A stretch of DNA of 64,000 nucleotides. Origin: Hydrogenovibrio halophilus DSM 15072 (GTDB taxonomy: Bacteria > Pseudomonadota > Gammaproteobacteria > Thiomicrospirales > Thiomicrospiraceae). The notes below the pieces were generated by a model. It worked only from the letters and a program-made list of their open reading frames with translations. It was not told where the DNA came from and made no database searches. The DNA lies in contig NZ_KB913033.1 of the NCBI RefSeq assembly GCF_000384235.1, positions 937,164 to 1,001,163 of the forward strand, written 5' to 3'. The translations under genes and the position numbers were made by a program. Positions 34,811 to 43,026 of this stretch are shown in pieces. The first letter of the stretch is position 1. The number at the start of each line of letters is the position of its first letter.

Positions 34811-35985
34811 GGTGCGTCCTCCGTTTGCGTGAATGACATCGAGGGCCTGGCGGACTTCACAGCCTGGCGTGCTTGCTGTTTGCTGCCGATCAGGTTGCGT
34901 AACACCAGCCACCCCAGATACACCACCAATCCCATCAGCCAGAGTCCAACCACAGACGCGGTCAGCCAATGTTTGTCAAAACCGGCCCGGGTTTCGGTCA
35001 CCTTAACCCCTTCGGCCTGATCGATTTTTCTGAGCACGCTTTGCAGATCCTGACCGCTGCCCACACGGTAATACTGCCCGCCTGTGGCCTCGGCCAATGT
35101 TTCCAGCGGAGCGGGATCCAACGGCTGGTACAACAGACCGCCATGCTCACGCAGGTCGGCATCCAGACTGCCAGCACCCACACCCACGGTGTAAATCGGC
35201 AGGCCCAGTGCCTGGGCATAATCGCTCACATCCGAGAGCGGCACGTTTGTCCCCATCTGCTGACCGTCGGACAGCCACACCACCACTTGTTTGCGCGGGG
35301 TCTCGCCCGCCGCTTTGTCGGACCCATTTTCTGGCGTTTGCGCCTGCTGCAATGCCAGCCCCAAAGCGGCACCGGCGGCCACGTCATTGCGCCCGGCCAG
35401 ATAAGGTTTCAGGCGTTTGAGCATCATCCGCGCCGCAGTCTCATCCGACGTCAGCGGCATCAAGGTGTAAGCGTGATCGGCATAGACAATGGTGGCAAAG
35501 CGATTGCCCTGCAAACCGGCCACAAAGCGATCGAGAACACGGCGAATCACATCGATCCGACGGGCGGGCTGTCCCTCTACCTGATAGTCTTCCAGCACCA
35601 TCGACACCGAACTTTCGACTACAAACACCACATCGCGCACGGTTTTGGTCTGTGGTTCAGGCGGCTTGGCTTCGCGATAATAGGGTTGTGCCAGCGCCGT
35701 GACGGCCAGCAACAGCAACGCCCCGCGCAGCAGATGCAAATCCCAGATGCGTGGAGGCCGACTCGCGCCGGATTGAGGCGCAAACCGATCCATCAAGGAA
35801 TGGCGAAACTCGCTTTGCTGACGCTGTTGCAGCCAGGAAAAATCGTCGGCACTTGGGCGCGTTTGCCAGGCACGTACGACCCACAGCAGCGGCCACAGCC
35901 CCAGAAACCAATAGGCTTGGGGCCATTCAAAATACAGCGTCAACTCGCCTGACGCAAGGCGTGACCAAAGATCCCAATCGATCAT
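34807..35985 (-). CDS. VWA protein (BatA-like), operon 1
   Basis: This 392-residue protein has a membrane segment near the N-terminus (YWFLGLWPLLWVVRAW), a second near 85-105, a VWA domain and a C-terminal membrane segment (WLTASVVGLWLMGLVVYLGWLVL). The first metal-site motif reads VESSVSM. The usual DxSxS therefore has Glu in place of Asp, which may weaken metal binding; the paralogue at 49769 has a normal DLSGS. It overlaps the VWA-TPR gene by 4 bp and follows the broken DUF4381 gene. Confidence 0.88.
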   Translation of the reverse strand: MIDWDLWSRLASGELTLYFEWPQAYWFLGLWPLLWVVRAWQTRPSADDFSWLQQRQQSEFRHSLMDRFAPQSGASRPPRIWDLHLLRGALLLLAVTALAQPYYREAKPPEPQTKTVRDVVFVVESSVSMVLEDYQVEGQPARRIDVIRRVLDRFVAGLQGNRFATIVYADHAYTLMPLTSDETAARMMLKRLKPYLAGRNDVAAGAALGLALQQAQTPENGSDKAAGETPRKQVVVWLSDGQQMGTNVPLSDVSDYAQALGLPIYTVGVGAGSLDADLREHGGLLYQPLDPAPLETLAEATGGQYYRVGSGQDLQSVLRKIDQAEGVKVTETRAGFDKHWLTASVVGLWLMGLVVYLGWLVLRNLIGSKQQARQAVKSARPSMSFTQTEDAP

Positions 35986-36257
35986 CTCTGCCTCCGTTTA
36001 AACAGGCTTTGGCGCAATGTCTGGCCGGTTTTCTGCCAGGCATGATGGACGGTGTGACGCGCTTTCAATTGGGCGGCCTGATCCACACGTCGCATCAACT
36101 GAGACAGTTCTGACAAAAGGGTTTCACGTGAAACCGGTTGCGTGGAAAAGCACAAGGTCTGCAAGTGGTTGCGGTGGGTCGTGTCCTTCTGGGCACCGGC
36201 CACCGGCTTTTGAGTCTGGATTGAAATTTGCCAGGGGCGCGGACTGAAACAGGGCAT
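35982..36257 (-). pseudogene. Out-of-frame C-terminal part of the operon 1 DUF4381 gene
   Basis: This frame carries a helical, natural-looking peptide (ETLLSELSQLMRRVDQAAQLKARHTVHHAWQKTGQTLRQSLFKRR). It runs to a stop that overlaps the next start (ATGA), exactly as expected of the true end of the DUF4381 gene. It is one frame away from the N-terminal part at 36124-36558. A one-base change somewhere around 36180-36245, perhaps in the run of four Cs read on the minus strand, would join the two. Either the gene is frameshifted or the sequence has an error here. Confidence 0.55.
36120..36135. other. parS-like site (ParB binding)
   Basis: GGTTTCACGTGAAACC is a perfect 16-bp palindrome that matches the parS consensus TGTTTCACGTGAAACA at 14 of 16 positions, including the full central 14-mer. 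It lies in the frameshifted DUF4381 gene. Confidence 0.7.
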
Positions 36258-36558
36258 ACAGCTGCCAGCGCATGGCTTGCGTGGCGTTGTCTTCGCGCCA
36301 TTCGGGGTGCGGTTTCTGCCATTGGCTTTTCACTGTGCGTGCCTGTCGTCGCCAGCGAGCGGTACGGGCAAAACGGGTGCGCCACAGCCACCAGCCTGCC
36401 AGCACCACAACCAGCAAAAGCCCCCAGCCCACCAGCGTCCACACCGCCGCCCAGTCAATGCCCGGATCAACCGGCCAGACCACAGGTTCAATCGGGTCGC
36501 TGGGGCCAACGGCCTGTTTTGTCTGAACGGCTTGACTTGCGCCTTTTTCCTCGCTCAT
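36124..36558 (-). CDS. DUF4381-like membrane protein, operon 1 (probably frameshifted)
   Basis: This frame of 144 residues has a polar N-tail, one membrane segment (VWTLVGWGLLLVVVLAGWWLWRTRF, about 38-62), then a basic linker and a helix (ATQAMRWQLYALFQSAPLANF). This matches the layout of DUF4381 proteins, which sit between DUF58 and VWA genes in these operons. From about residue 115 the sequence turns into implausible Pro/Gly/His text and ends inside the parS-like site, while a plausible C-terminus continues in another frame (35982-36257). The start overlaps the DUF58 stop (ATGA). Confidence 0.65.
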   Translation of the reverse strand: MSEEKGASQAVQTKQAVGPSDPIEPVVWPVDPGIDWAAVWTLVGWGLLLVVVLAGWWLWRTRFARTARWRRQARTVKSQWQKPHPEWREDNATQAMRWQLYALFQSAPLANFNPDSKAGGRCPEGHDPPQPLADLVLFHATGFT

Positions 36559-37589
36559 GGGCGGCCTCCGATCACGGTGGCGTTCATCCCTGCCACAGAC
36601 TGGCTCATGGCATTCAGGTCGTCGCAGGTGTCCAGCGCCATCCAGGCCAGTCCGGCCTGACGCAAATGGGCCTGCACCTCGGCAAAATAGTCTTTTGACC
36701 AGGCCTGGTAGGCCTCACGCAGAGACTCGGTGACCGCATGCACCGACCCATCACGCCCGCGCAATCTCAGACCGGCCACTTTTGGCAACCGGCGTTCGCT
36801 CGGGTCCTGCACCCAGATGGCCTTGATCATCAGCTTCTGCTGCAAGGTCATCAACAGGGTTTCGGTGGCCGCATCCAGATCGGAAAAATCGCTGATCAGA
36901 ATCAAGCGGTCCCCCGGCTGTGCCCGCGCCTGCAAGTCAATCAATTCGTCATACAGCCGCGGACTCCGCCGCACCTGCTCGTCGTTCATGGGCGGACACG
37001 GCTGGCTGGCAAACTGCATCAGCGGTTCAAAACTGGCACTGCCCTCCCAGGTCGGGGAAACGCGCACCGATTCCGACAACACCACCGCCGAAACCGGAAT
37101 CGCATCGCTCTGGGCCTGCCAGGCAAAATACCCGGCGGCACGCAATGCCTGGGTGGCTTTGAGATGACAGCGCGTCCCAAAGCGCATGGGCTGGCGCAAA
37201 TCAATCAAGAGTGTCCAGCTTTCCTGGCGTTCTTCCTGATAAAGTTGGGTATAGGCGTCACCAGTGCGCGCCATCAGCCGCCAGTTGAGTCGGCGCACTT
37301 CGTCCCCCGGCTGATACAGGCGGCTTTCTTCGTATTCCATGCCTGCGCCCAGATAACGGCTCGCCTGCTCGCCCTGCTTGAAAGCGGCACTGACTTTGGG
37401 ATTGGGCACCTGCGTTTGCAACAGCCGACCCAGGGCCCGCCCCAGATGGGTAATGTCATCTCCGCTCAACAAAGGCCAGACCGGATCCACCTGCGGTGCC
37501 TGAGACAGCTTTGCTCTGCCTGTCAGCGCGGACAAAGCCGAAGACCCGACCTGGTCAAAAAACGGTTTCAGCGAACGCCAGAGCCTCAT
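36555..37589 (-). CDS. DUF58 protein, operon 1
   Basis: This 344-residue protein has the DUF58 hallmark GMEYEESRLYQPGDEVRRLNWRLMARTGDAYTQLYQEERQ near 84-122, followed by a VWA-like fold (TLLIDLRQPMRFG, LILISDFSD). DUF58 proteins always travel with MoxR ATPases and are thought to present substrates or partners to them. It begins 3 bp after the moxR stop. An iterated palindrome at 36698-36709 encodes YQAWSKDYF. Confidence 0.9.
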   Translation of the reverse strand: MRLWRSLKPFFDQVGSSALSALTGRAKLSQAPQVDPVWPLLSGDDITHLGRALGRLLQTQVPNPKVSAAFKQGEQASRYLGAGMEYEESRLYQPGDEVRRLNWRLMARTGDAYTQLYQEERQESWTLLIDLRQPMRFGTRCHLKATQALRAAGYFAWQAQSDAIPVSAVVLSESVRVSPTWEGSASFEPLMQFASQPCPPMNDEQVRRSPRLYDELIDLQARAQPGDRLILISDFSDLDAATETLLMTLQQKLMIKAIWVQDPSERRLPKVAGLRLRGRDGSVHAVTESLREAYQAWSKDYFAEVQAHLRQAGLAWMALDTCDDLNAMSQSVAGMNATVIGGRP

Positions 37590-37592
37590 CGC

Positions 37593-38567
37593 TTAATCAA
37601 CGTCCACCGGTACCGGTACCGCCTCGACAATGGCATCAATCACCGCTTGCGGTGTCCAGTTCTGGGCGCGTCCGGCAAAACTCACCCGAATCCGGTGGCG
37701 CAACACATCGCCCACCACCGCAATCGCATCGTCCGGGGTCACGTAATCGCGATCGGCCAGCCAGGCATAAGCACTGGCGGCGTGCAGCAACGACAGACTC
37801 GCCCGCGGCGAGGCCCCGATTTCCAGCACACCGGCCCAATCCGGGTTGTAATCGCCCAGACGACGGGTGGCCCCCGTCAGCGCCACCATGTATTGCTCCA
37901 CCGGCTCGGACACATACTGCTCCGCGATTTCATGACGCGCTGCCAACACCTTGTCCGGGGTCAGAAACGCCTCGAATTTTTCCTTGTCTTCGCCAAAGTG
38001 ATGCGAACGGTCGCGGCGCAGAATTTCCAACTCTTCGTCTTCGGTCGGGTAATCCAGCGCCACATGCAACATAAACCGGTCCAGCTGGGCTTCGGGCAGC
38101 GGATAAGTGCCGCTCTGCTCCAGCGGGTTCTGCGTGGCCATCACAATAAACAAATCCGGCAAGGCGCGGGTCTGTCCACCTGCGGTGACCTGTTTTTCCG
38201 CCATCGCTTCCAGCAAAGCCGATTGCACCTTGGGTGGTGCCCGGTTGATTTCGTCGGCCAGCACGATCTCATGAAAAATCGGCCCCGGCACAAAGCGCAG
38301 CGTATGGGTGTCGGTGTCCAGAATTTCGGAGCCCACCACATCGCCCGGCATCAGATCCGGGGTAAACTGAATCCGCTGAAACCGCGCCTTCACCGCCGTG
38401 GACAAGGTTTTCACCGCCGTGGTTTTTGCCAGGCCTGGTGGGCCTTCCAGCAAAATATGGCCGCCTGTGAGCAGGCCGATCATCATTTTATCCAGCAGGG
38501 CTTCCTGGCCGACAATGACCTTCTGCAAATGGGCTTTGAGCGTTTTAAACGCCTGTTGGGTCGACAT
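37593..38567 (-). CDS. MoxR-family AAA+ ATPase, operon 1
   Basis: This 324-residue AAA+ protein has Walker A EGPPGLAKT near 40-48, FTPDLMPGDVVGSEI, Walker B VLADEINRAPPKVQSALLEAM near 107, sensor-1 VMATQNP near 145, and the C-terminal lid with SPRASLSLLHAA. MoxR ATPases remodel or help mature protein complexes together with the VWA partners encoded downstream. It is the first gene of operon 1. A near copy of the iterated palindrome (38428-38439) lies over the Walker A codons PPGLAK. Confidence 0.95.
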   Translation of the reverse strand: MSTQQAFKTLKAHLQKVIVGQEALLDKMMIGLLTGGHILLEGPPGLAKTTAVKTLSTAVKARFQRIQFTPDLMPGDVVGSEILDTDTHTLRFVPGPIFHEIVLADEINRAPPKVQSALLEAMAEKQVTAGGQTRALPDLFIVMATQNPLEQSGTYPLPEAQLDRFMLHVALDYPTEDEELEILRRDRSHHFGEDKEKFEAFLTPDKVLAARHEIAEQYVSEPVEQYMVALTGATRRLGDYNPDWAGVLEIGASPRASLSLLHAASAYAWLADRDYVTPDDAIAVVGDVLRHRIRVSFAGRAQNWTPQAVIDAIVEAVPVPVDVD

Positions 38568-38805
38568 AATTCCGGCTCCTTACACTGTGCCGCGAGGCCT
38601 TACATTCAACTAATCGGTTGATTTTAAGCTCTGGTCACGCTCAATGCAATCAAACCCCTCAACCCCGCCACAGATTTTTTTTATGAGTCTCTCATCCCGG
38701 TGGCATCGACCACATGCGTCTTTTTGCTTCCAGACCAAAATAGAGATGCTTTTGTTGGCTTTTTTCAGTAAAATCTCGGGTTTTGCAACCTAATTGCGGG
38801 TCGAT

Positions 38806-39519
38806 ATGTATTTAGCGCCCTATTTCCAAGCCGATCAGGACATTGTCACCATCACGCCCGAGCAAGGCAGTGCCTTTGCCAAGCAGGTGGCCAATGATTT
38901 CAATCCACTGCACGATGCCGATTCGCGCCGTTTCTGTGTGCCCGGCGACCTGCTGTTTGCGCTAAACCTGGCCTGGTATGGTCTGTCTCAGCGTATGAGC
39001 TTCGATTACACCGGCATGGTGGGCAAAGGAGTGGAACTGGTGTTTCCGCCCACGGGTCCGGCCGAAAACGCCTTTGACATCTGCGACCGACAGGGCAAAC
39101 CTTATCTGACCATTTCCCGCGAAGGCGACATCACCCAGGACATGGATCTGATTGAAGCCTTCACCCGCGCCTATGTCGCTTTTTCCGGGCAGAGCTTTCC
39201 GCACATACTGGTGCCGTTGATGCAGAAACATCAGGTCATGATTCACCCGGACAAACCCATGGTCATTTACGAAAACATGGCCTTTGACTTTGACCGCTTT
39301 GACGCGGAAAAACTGGGTTTGAAGCTGGGTGAAAGCGCGCTGGAGATGAAAGGCAAACGCGGATTGGTGCGCATCAATTTTGACATCGTCGACGGCGAGC
39401 GTCGCATTGGTTCCGGCTACAAAACCATGGTCCTAAGCAGCCTGCGCCCATACGAACAAAGCGGGGTGGACAAGCTGATTGAGCGCTATGAGGCGGCCAA
39501 GAACGCCTACCGCCACTAA
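38806..39519 (+). CDS. DUF3581 family protein
   Basis: This 237-residue soluble protein begins MYLAPYFQADQDIVTITPEQGSAFAKQVANDFNPLHDADSRRFCVPGDLLFAL, the DUF3581 pattern found in marine gammaproteobacteria. The segment DFNPLHxxD...FCVPGDLLFAL resembles the hot-dog fold of acyl-thioester dehydratases (MaoC-like), so a thioester substrate is possible, but the function is not established. I chose ATG 38806; an in-frame TTG lies 12 bp earlier. It is divergent from moxR. Confidence 0.88.
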   Translation: MYLAPYFQADQDIVTITPEQGSAFAKQVANDFNPLHDADSRRFCVPGDLLFALNLAWYGLSQRMSFDYTGMVGKGVELVFPPTGPAENAFDICDRQGKPYLTISREGDITQDMDLIEAFTRAYVAFSGQSFPHILVPLMQKHQVMIHPDKPMVIYENMAFDFDRFDAEKLGLKLGESALEMKGKRGLVRINFDIVDGERRIGSGYKTMVLSSLRPYEQSGVDKLIERYEAAKNAYRH

Positions 39520-39604
39520 GGCTTTTTCCCTGCTCAAACCCCCTTTTCTGGTCAGGTTTGCGTACCCATTTCAGAAAAGGTCGCGTTTATTCAACTGAGT
39601 GGTT

Positions 39605-39610
39605 TATAAT
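39605..39610 (+). promoter_or_regulatory. -10 element of the ArsR-rhodanese gene
   Basis: TATAAT ends 6 bases before ATG 39617, so the transcript would begin at or near the start codon. The -35 is poor. If translation starts at the next in-frame ATG (39632), a short leader would exist. Confidence 0.45.
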
Positions 39611-39616
39611 CTCTGT

Positions 39617-40279
39617 ATGTCACAGAGTCCCATGAAAATTCATTTGTTTGAACAACTGGCTCAGGTCAGCAAAGCCATCGGTCACGCCAACCGGCTGATG
39701 ATCCTGGACGTGCTGATGCAGGCCGAGTGCGATGTGGAAACCCTGCACCAGAAAGTGGGGTTGAGCCTGGCCAATGTTTCCAAACACCTGCAAATTTTGA
39801 AGCAGGCAGGCCTGGTCAAACACCAGCGCCATGGCCAGCGGATGCTGTATTCCCTCAGTGACCAGCGAGTCCATAACCTGATTGCCGCTCTGCGCGACGT
39901 GGCCGAATCGCAACTGGCCAGCATGCAGGCCCTGCTGCAGGAACACCTCAAACCCAACACCCCATTGGCCCCGATTTCACTGGACCAGTTGCAAAAACTG
40001 TCACAGCCTTTCAAGCTGCTGGATGTGCGACCACCGGACGAATTTGCCGCTGGGCATATTCCCTCGGCCATCAATGTGCCGATTGACCAGCTGTCTGACA
40101 ACCTGCCCGATGTCCAGGACGACACCACCATTGTGGTCTATTGTCGTGGTCCCTACTGCCTCTGGTCGCAAGAGGCGGTCGAAGCCCTGCAATCCAAGGG
40201 CCTCAAAGCCAAACGCCTGGCGGACGGCTACCCCGAATGGCAGGCCCGAAAAGGGGCACATCATGACGAACCCCTCTGA
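39617..40279 (+). CDS. ArsR-type regulator fused to a rhodanese domain
   Basis: This 220-residue protein has an ArsR winged helix (about 10-105: AIGHANRLMILDVLMQAECDVETLHQKVGLSLANVSKHLQILKQAGLV) joined to a rhodanese domain (about 125-215: FKLLDVRPPDEFAAGHIPSAINVP, active-site loop VVYCRGPYCLWS with one Cys at its tip). Such fusions are thought to sense or transfer sulfane sulfur or polysulfide. The DNA-binding half lacks an obvious metal site. A near copy of the iterated palindrome is at 39805-39816. A tiny gene overlaps its end. Confidence 0.88.
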   Translation: MSQSPMKIHLFEQLAQVSKAIGHANRLMILDVLMQAECDVETLHQKVGLSLANVSKHLQILKQAGLVKHQRHGQRMLYSLSDQRVHNLIAALRDVAESQLASMQALLQEHLKPNTPLAPISLDQLQKLSQPFKLLDVRPPDEFAAGHIPSAINVPIDQLSDNLPDVQDDTTIVVYCRGPYCLWSQEAVEALQSKGLKAKRLADGYPEWQARKGAHHDEPL

Positions 40280-40370
40280 CGAATACGAACTAAGCCAACA
40301 GGAACTGGCGGCCTATGCCCGGCAACTGGAAGCACCTCACCTTAAACCCGACGGCTACGCTGTGCATTGA
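40263..40370 (+). CDS. Small 35-residue ORF overlapping the ArsR-rhodanese gene
   Basis: The peptide is MTNPSDEYELSQQELAAYA followed by RQLEAPHLKPDGYAVH. It is helical and acidic in its first half. AAAAGGGG stands about 6 bases before the ATG, and the frame overlaps the last five codons of the regulator gene, so coupled translation is plausible. I do not recognise it. Its reality rests only on the ribosome binding site, the overlap and sensible composition. Confidence 0.45.
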   Translation: MTNPSDEYELSQQELAAYARQLEAPHLKPDGYAVH

Positions 40371-40430
40371 CTGCGCCAGCGACCAGAAATCCTGAACCCG
40401 AACGTACCCGGGCCATTTATTACGCAATAA

Positions 40431-40446
40431 TGGCACGGGGTTTGCT
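40431..40446 (+). promoter_or_regulatory. Sigma-54 (RpoN)-type promoter
   Basis: TGGCAC-GGGGT-TTGCT matches the sigma-54 consensus TGGCAC-N5-TTGCA/T, with the invariant GG and GC 10 bp apart. It lies 33 bp upstream of the chemoreceptor start. Confidence 0.75.
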
Positions 40447-40478
40447 AAACTGCCCATCCGTGTGACAAGGAGATGACC

Positions 40479-41621
40479 ATGGGCATTTTTGGCAATAAGG
40501 CCGCATTGAGCCGATTGGAAAAAGAAAACAGACACTTGAAGCAGCAGTTGCATCAGGCGCAGTCGGATCAGGAAGAAGCCATTGAGCGCCTGAAAGCTGA
40601 AAACACCGAATTGAAACAAAGCCTGGATCAGTCACCAGCGGACGACTCGGCCGACAAACTGAGCCACCTGCAGGACCTGACCGTGATCAACCACCAGAGC
40701 TTTGACCGTTTCCGGAATCAGATTGCCGGGTTCAGCGGTCAGTTGCGTGACAAACGCCTGGAAATCGTCCAGGGTGGCAATGTGTCCCACGAAGCCTCAC
40801 AGAACATGAACCAGGTTTCTGACGGCATCGCCAGACTGTCGGCCGAAGCCAGCGAAACCTCGCAATCGGTCACCGAGCTGAAAAACCGGGCCGACGAAAT
40901 CGGCACCATCATCAGCATGATCGAAGACATTTCCGAGCAGACCAATCTGCTGGCCCTCAATGCTGCGATCGAGGCGGCCCGAGCGGGTGAAGCCGGACGC
41001 GGCTTTGCGGTGGTGGCCGACGAAGTGCGCGGCCTGTCTCAGCGCACGGCCAAAGCCACGGCCGAAATCGCCAGTCTGGTTCAGACCAACCAGAAACAGA
41101 TGACCGGCAGCGAAGAGCGCATGCGCAGTGTCTCGGAAAACGCCCTGGCGCTCAAATCGGAAACCGATCAGGCCTCCGACGTGATCACCCATCTGATCAA
41201 CATGCAGGGCGATCTCAGCACAAGCTTGGCTTCCAGTGCATTGCGTGGCTTTACCATGACTGCCATGGCCGACCATCTGATTTTCAAAAACGACATTTAT
41301 CAGGCCCTGCTGGACGTCAAGGCGCTGTCGCCCGATGAATTGAAAGACTCGCGCAACTGCCGTCTGGGCCAATGGTATTATCAGGGCGAAGGGGCGGATT
41401 GCTACAGCAAACTGGACGGGTATGCCGATCTGGAAGCGCCGCATCAGGAAGTGCACGAGCTGGCAAAACGCATTCTGGAACTCAAAGCCATGGGCGATTA
41501 TGACCAGGCCTGGTCAAAAGTGCGTCAACTGGAAACGGCCTCGGATCAGGTGGCCGCGGCTCTGAACCGCATTGCCGACAGTGGCGAAGCCAATGCCGCC
41601 ATTCTCTGCGCCGCAGAATAA
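40479..41621 (+). CDS. Soluble chemoreceptor with CZB zinc-binding domain
   Basis: This 380-residue methyl-accepting protein has no membrane segment. An N-terminal coiled coil (about 10-50) precedes the signalling domain with the hairpin tip [45 protein letters not shown] (about 147-190). A C-terminal CZB domain (about 260-370) carries the His/Cys ligands in [22 protein letters not shown] and HQEVHEL. CZB domains bind zinc and are reported to sense oxidants such as hypochlorite in other bacteria. AAGGAG fixes the start at 40479. A sigma-54-type promoter precedes it. An iterated palindrome (41503-41514) encodes DQAWSK. Confidence 0.93.
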   Translation: MGIFGNKAALSRLEKENRHLKQQLHQAQSDQEEAIERLKAENTELKQSLDQSPADDSADKLSHLQDLTVINHQSFDRFRNQIAGFSGQLRDKRLEIVQGGNVSHEASQNMNQVSDGIARLSAEASETSQSVTELKNRADEIGTIISMIEDISEQTNLLALNAAIEAARAGEAGRGFAVVADEVRGLSQRTAKATAEIASLVQTNQKQMTGSEERMRSVSENALALKSETDQASDVITHLINMQGDLSTSLASSALRGFTMTAMADHLIFKNDIYQALLDVKALSPDELKDSRNCRLGQWYYQGEGADCYSKLDGYADLEAPHQEVHELAKRILELKAMGDYDQAWSKVRQLETASDQVAAALNRIADSGEANAAILCAAE

Positions 41622-41637
41622 AAGCGACGCAGACGCA

Positions 41638-42900
41638 CTACAGACTCTCAACCCGGTTTCGGCCTTTTTTCTTGGCCAGATACAGCGCCTGATCGGCGCG
41701 TTTGAGCAGCATCATTTCGCCTTCATTGGGGTGGTAGCCAGTGGCTCCGATGCTGACGGTGACCCGACCGGCTACCGGAAAATGAATGTCCGCAATCAGT
41801 TTGCGGATTTTTTCGGCCAATAAGTCGGTGCGGGCTTTGTTCAACCCCAATGCAATCAATAAAAACTCTTCCCCGCCCCAGCGGCCCAGCTGATCGGATT
41901 CACGCACTTCTTCACGCACGGCATCGGCCATCCGACAGAGGACGTCATCGCCGACATCATGGCCAAACGTGTCGTTGATTTCCTTGAAGTGATCCACATC
42001 AAACATCACCAGCCCGAACTGGGTGCCGTAACGGTCGGCGCGCTTGATTTCCGCTTCCAGCACCATCGACAGATGCCGCCGGTTATACAAATGGGTCAGC
42101 GCATCTTTCATTGCCAGCTCATTGAGCTGCTGCTGCATTTTGACCTGCTCGGACACATCCTTGCCGGTGGACACAAAATACTCAATCTCGCCCTCGGCAT
42201 TGCACACCGGGCTGATGGTGGTTTCTTCGTGGTAGGTACGGCCGTCTTTGCAGCGGTTGATGATGCGATTGTGGTAGACCTTGCCTTCCAGAATGGTTTC
42301 CCAGAGTTCCTTGGCTTTTTTCGGGTCCTGCAGTTCGGATTTGAGCATGCTGGGTTTTCGGCCCAGCATTTCTTCTTCGCTGTAGCCGGTTTTGTCCTGC
42401 AGCGCCTGATTCACAAACACCAGACGCCCGGCACGATCGGTGATCTTGACCAGATCCCCGGTCTGCTCCACCACTCTGGCAAAGACTTCCAGCCGCTCGC
42501 GGTCCTGAATCTGAGCGGTGATGTCGACCATTTTGCCCAGCAGGTGCGTGACCCTGTTCTCGTCATCGCGCTCAAAGGTAATGCGCATGTCCACCCAGGC
42601 GTAATGCTGATCGGCCTTTTTCAGCCGGATCTGACGGGTCACATAGGCCTCACCCGACTCAACCGCCTGTTCGACCGCCTTTTCCAGTTTATCAAGATCT
42701 TCCGGATGCACCAGATCACGGTAACTCAAACGACTGTCGTAAAACGCCGCCGGGGTATAGCCGAAGACCTCGAAATTGTCCGACAGGTATTCCACCGGCC
42801 AATCCGGCGCATAGCGGCAATAAAAAATCACCGTATCGCTGTGGGTCAGCAGGGTCAGAATTTTGGCCGGGAGTTGTGCGTTACTAATGGGTTGCCACAT
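41638..42900 (-). CDS. PAS-PAS diguanylate cyclase
   Basis: This 420-residue cytosolic protein has two PAS domains (about 15-130, with VEYLSDNFEVFGYTPAAFYDSRLSYRDLVHPED; and about 140-255, with ITDRAGRLVFVNQALQDKTGYSEEEMLGRKPSMLKS) followed by a GGDEF domain (about 265-420). The active site is RWGGEEF, so it should make c-di-GMP. I chose ATG 42900; a TTG 51 bp upstream is possible. It is convergent with the chemoreceptor gene, 16 bp apart. Confidence 0.9.
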   Translation of the reverse strand: MWQPISNAQLPAKILTLLTHSDTVIFYCRYAPDWPVEYLSDNFEVFGYTPAAFYDSRLSYRDLVHPEDLDKLEKAVEQAVESGEAYVTRQIRLKKADQHYAWVDMRITFERDDENRVTHLLGKMVDITAQIQDRERLEVFARVVEQTGDLVKITDRAGRLVFVNQALQDKTGYSEEEMLGRKPSMLKSELQDPKKAKELWETILEGKVYHNRIINRCKDGRTYHEETTISPVCNAEGEIEYFVSTGKDVSEQVKMQQQLNELAMKDALTHLYNRRHLSMVLEAEIKRADRYGTQFGLVMFDVDHFKEINDTFGHDVGDDVLCRMADAVREEVRESDQLGRWGGEEFLLIALGLNKARTDLLAEKIRKLIADIHFPVAGRVTVSIGATGYHPNEGEMMLLKRADQALYLAKKKGRNRVESL

Positions 42901-43026
42901 AAATACGCATCTTAAAGCAAGATTCCTTACAAAAAGTCGGCTTTTGCCCAAATCTTTCTGATTGCTGATAAGCCCGGTTTATTCGAAGCAAAGAGAGCGA
43001 GGCATTCACCCATCGGATGCTTTAAA

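Noticed and set aside
31305-38567. The MoxR/VWA/Bat cluster as a new system
   Set aside because: Each gene fits a known family in the usual order, so it is annotated as a known but poorly understood system; only the duplication and decay are reported as findings.
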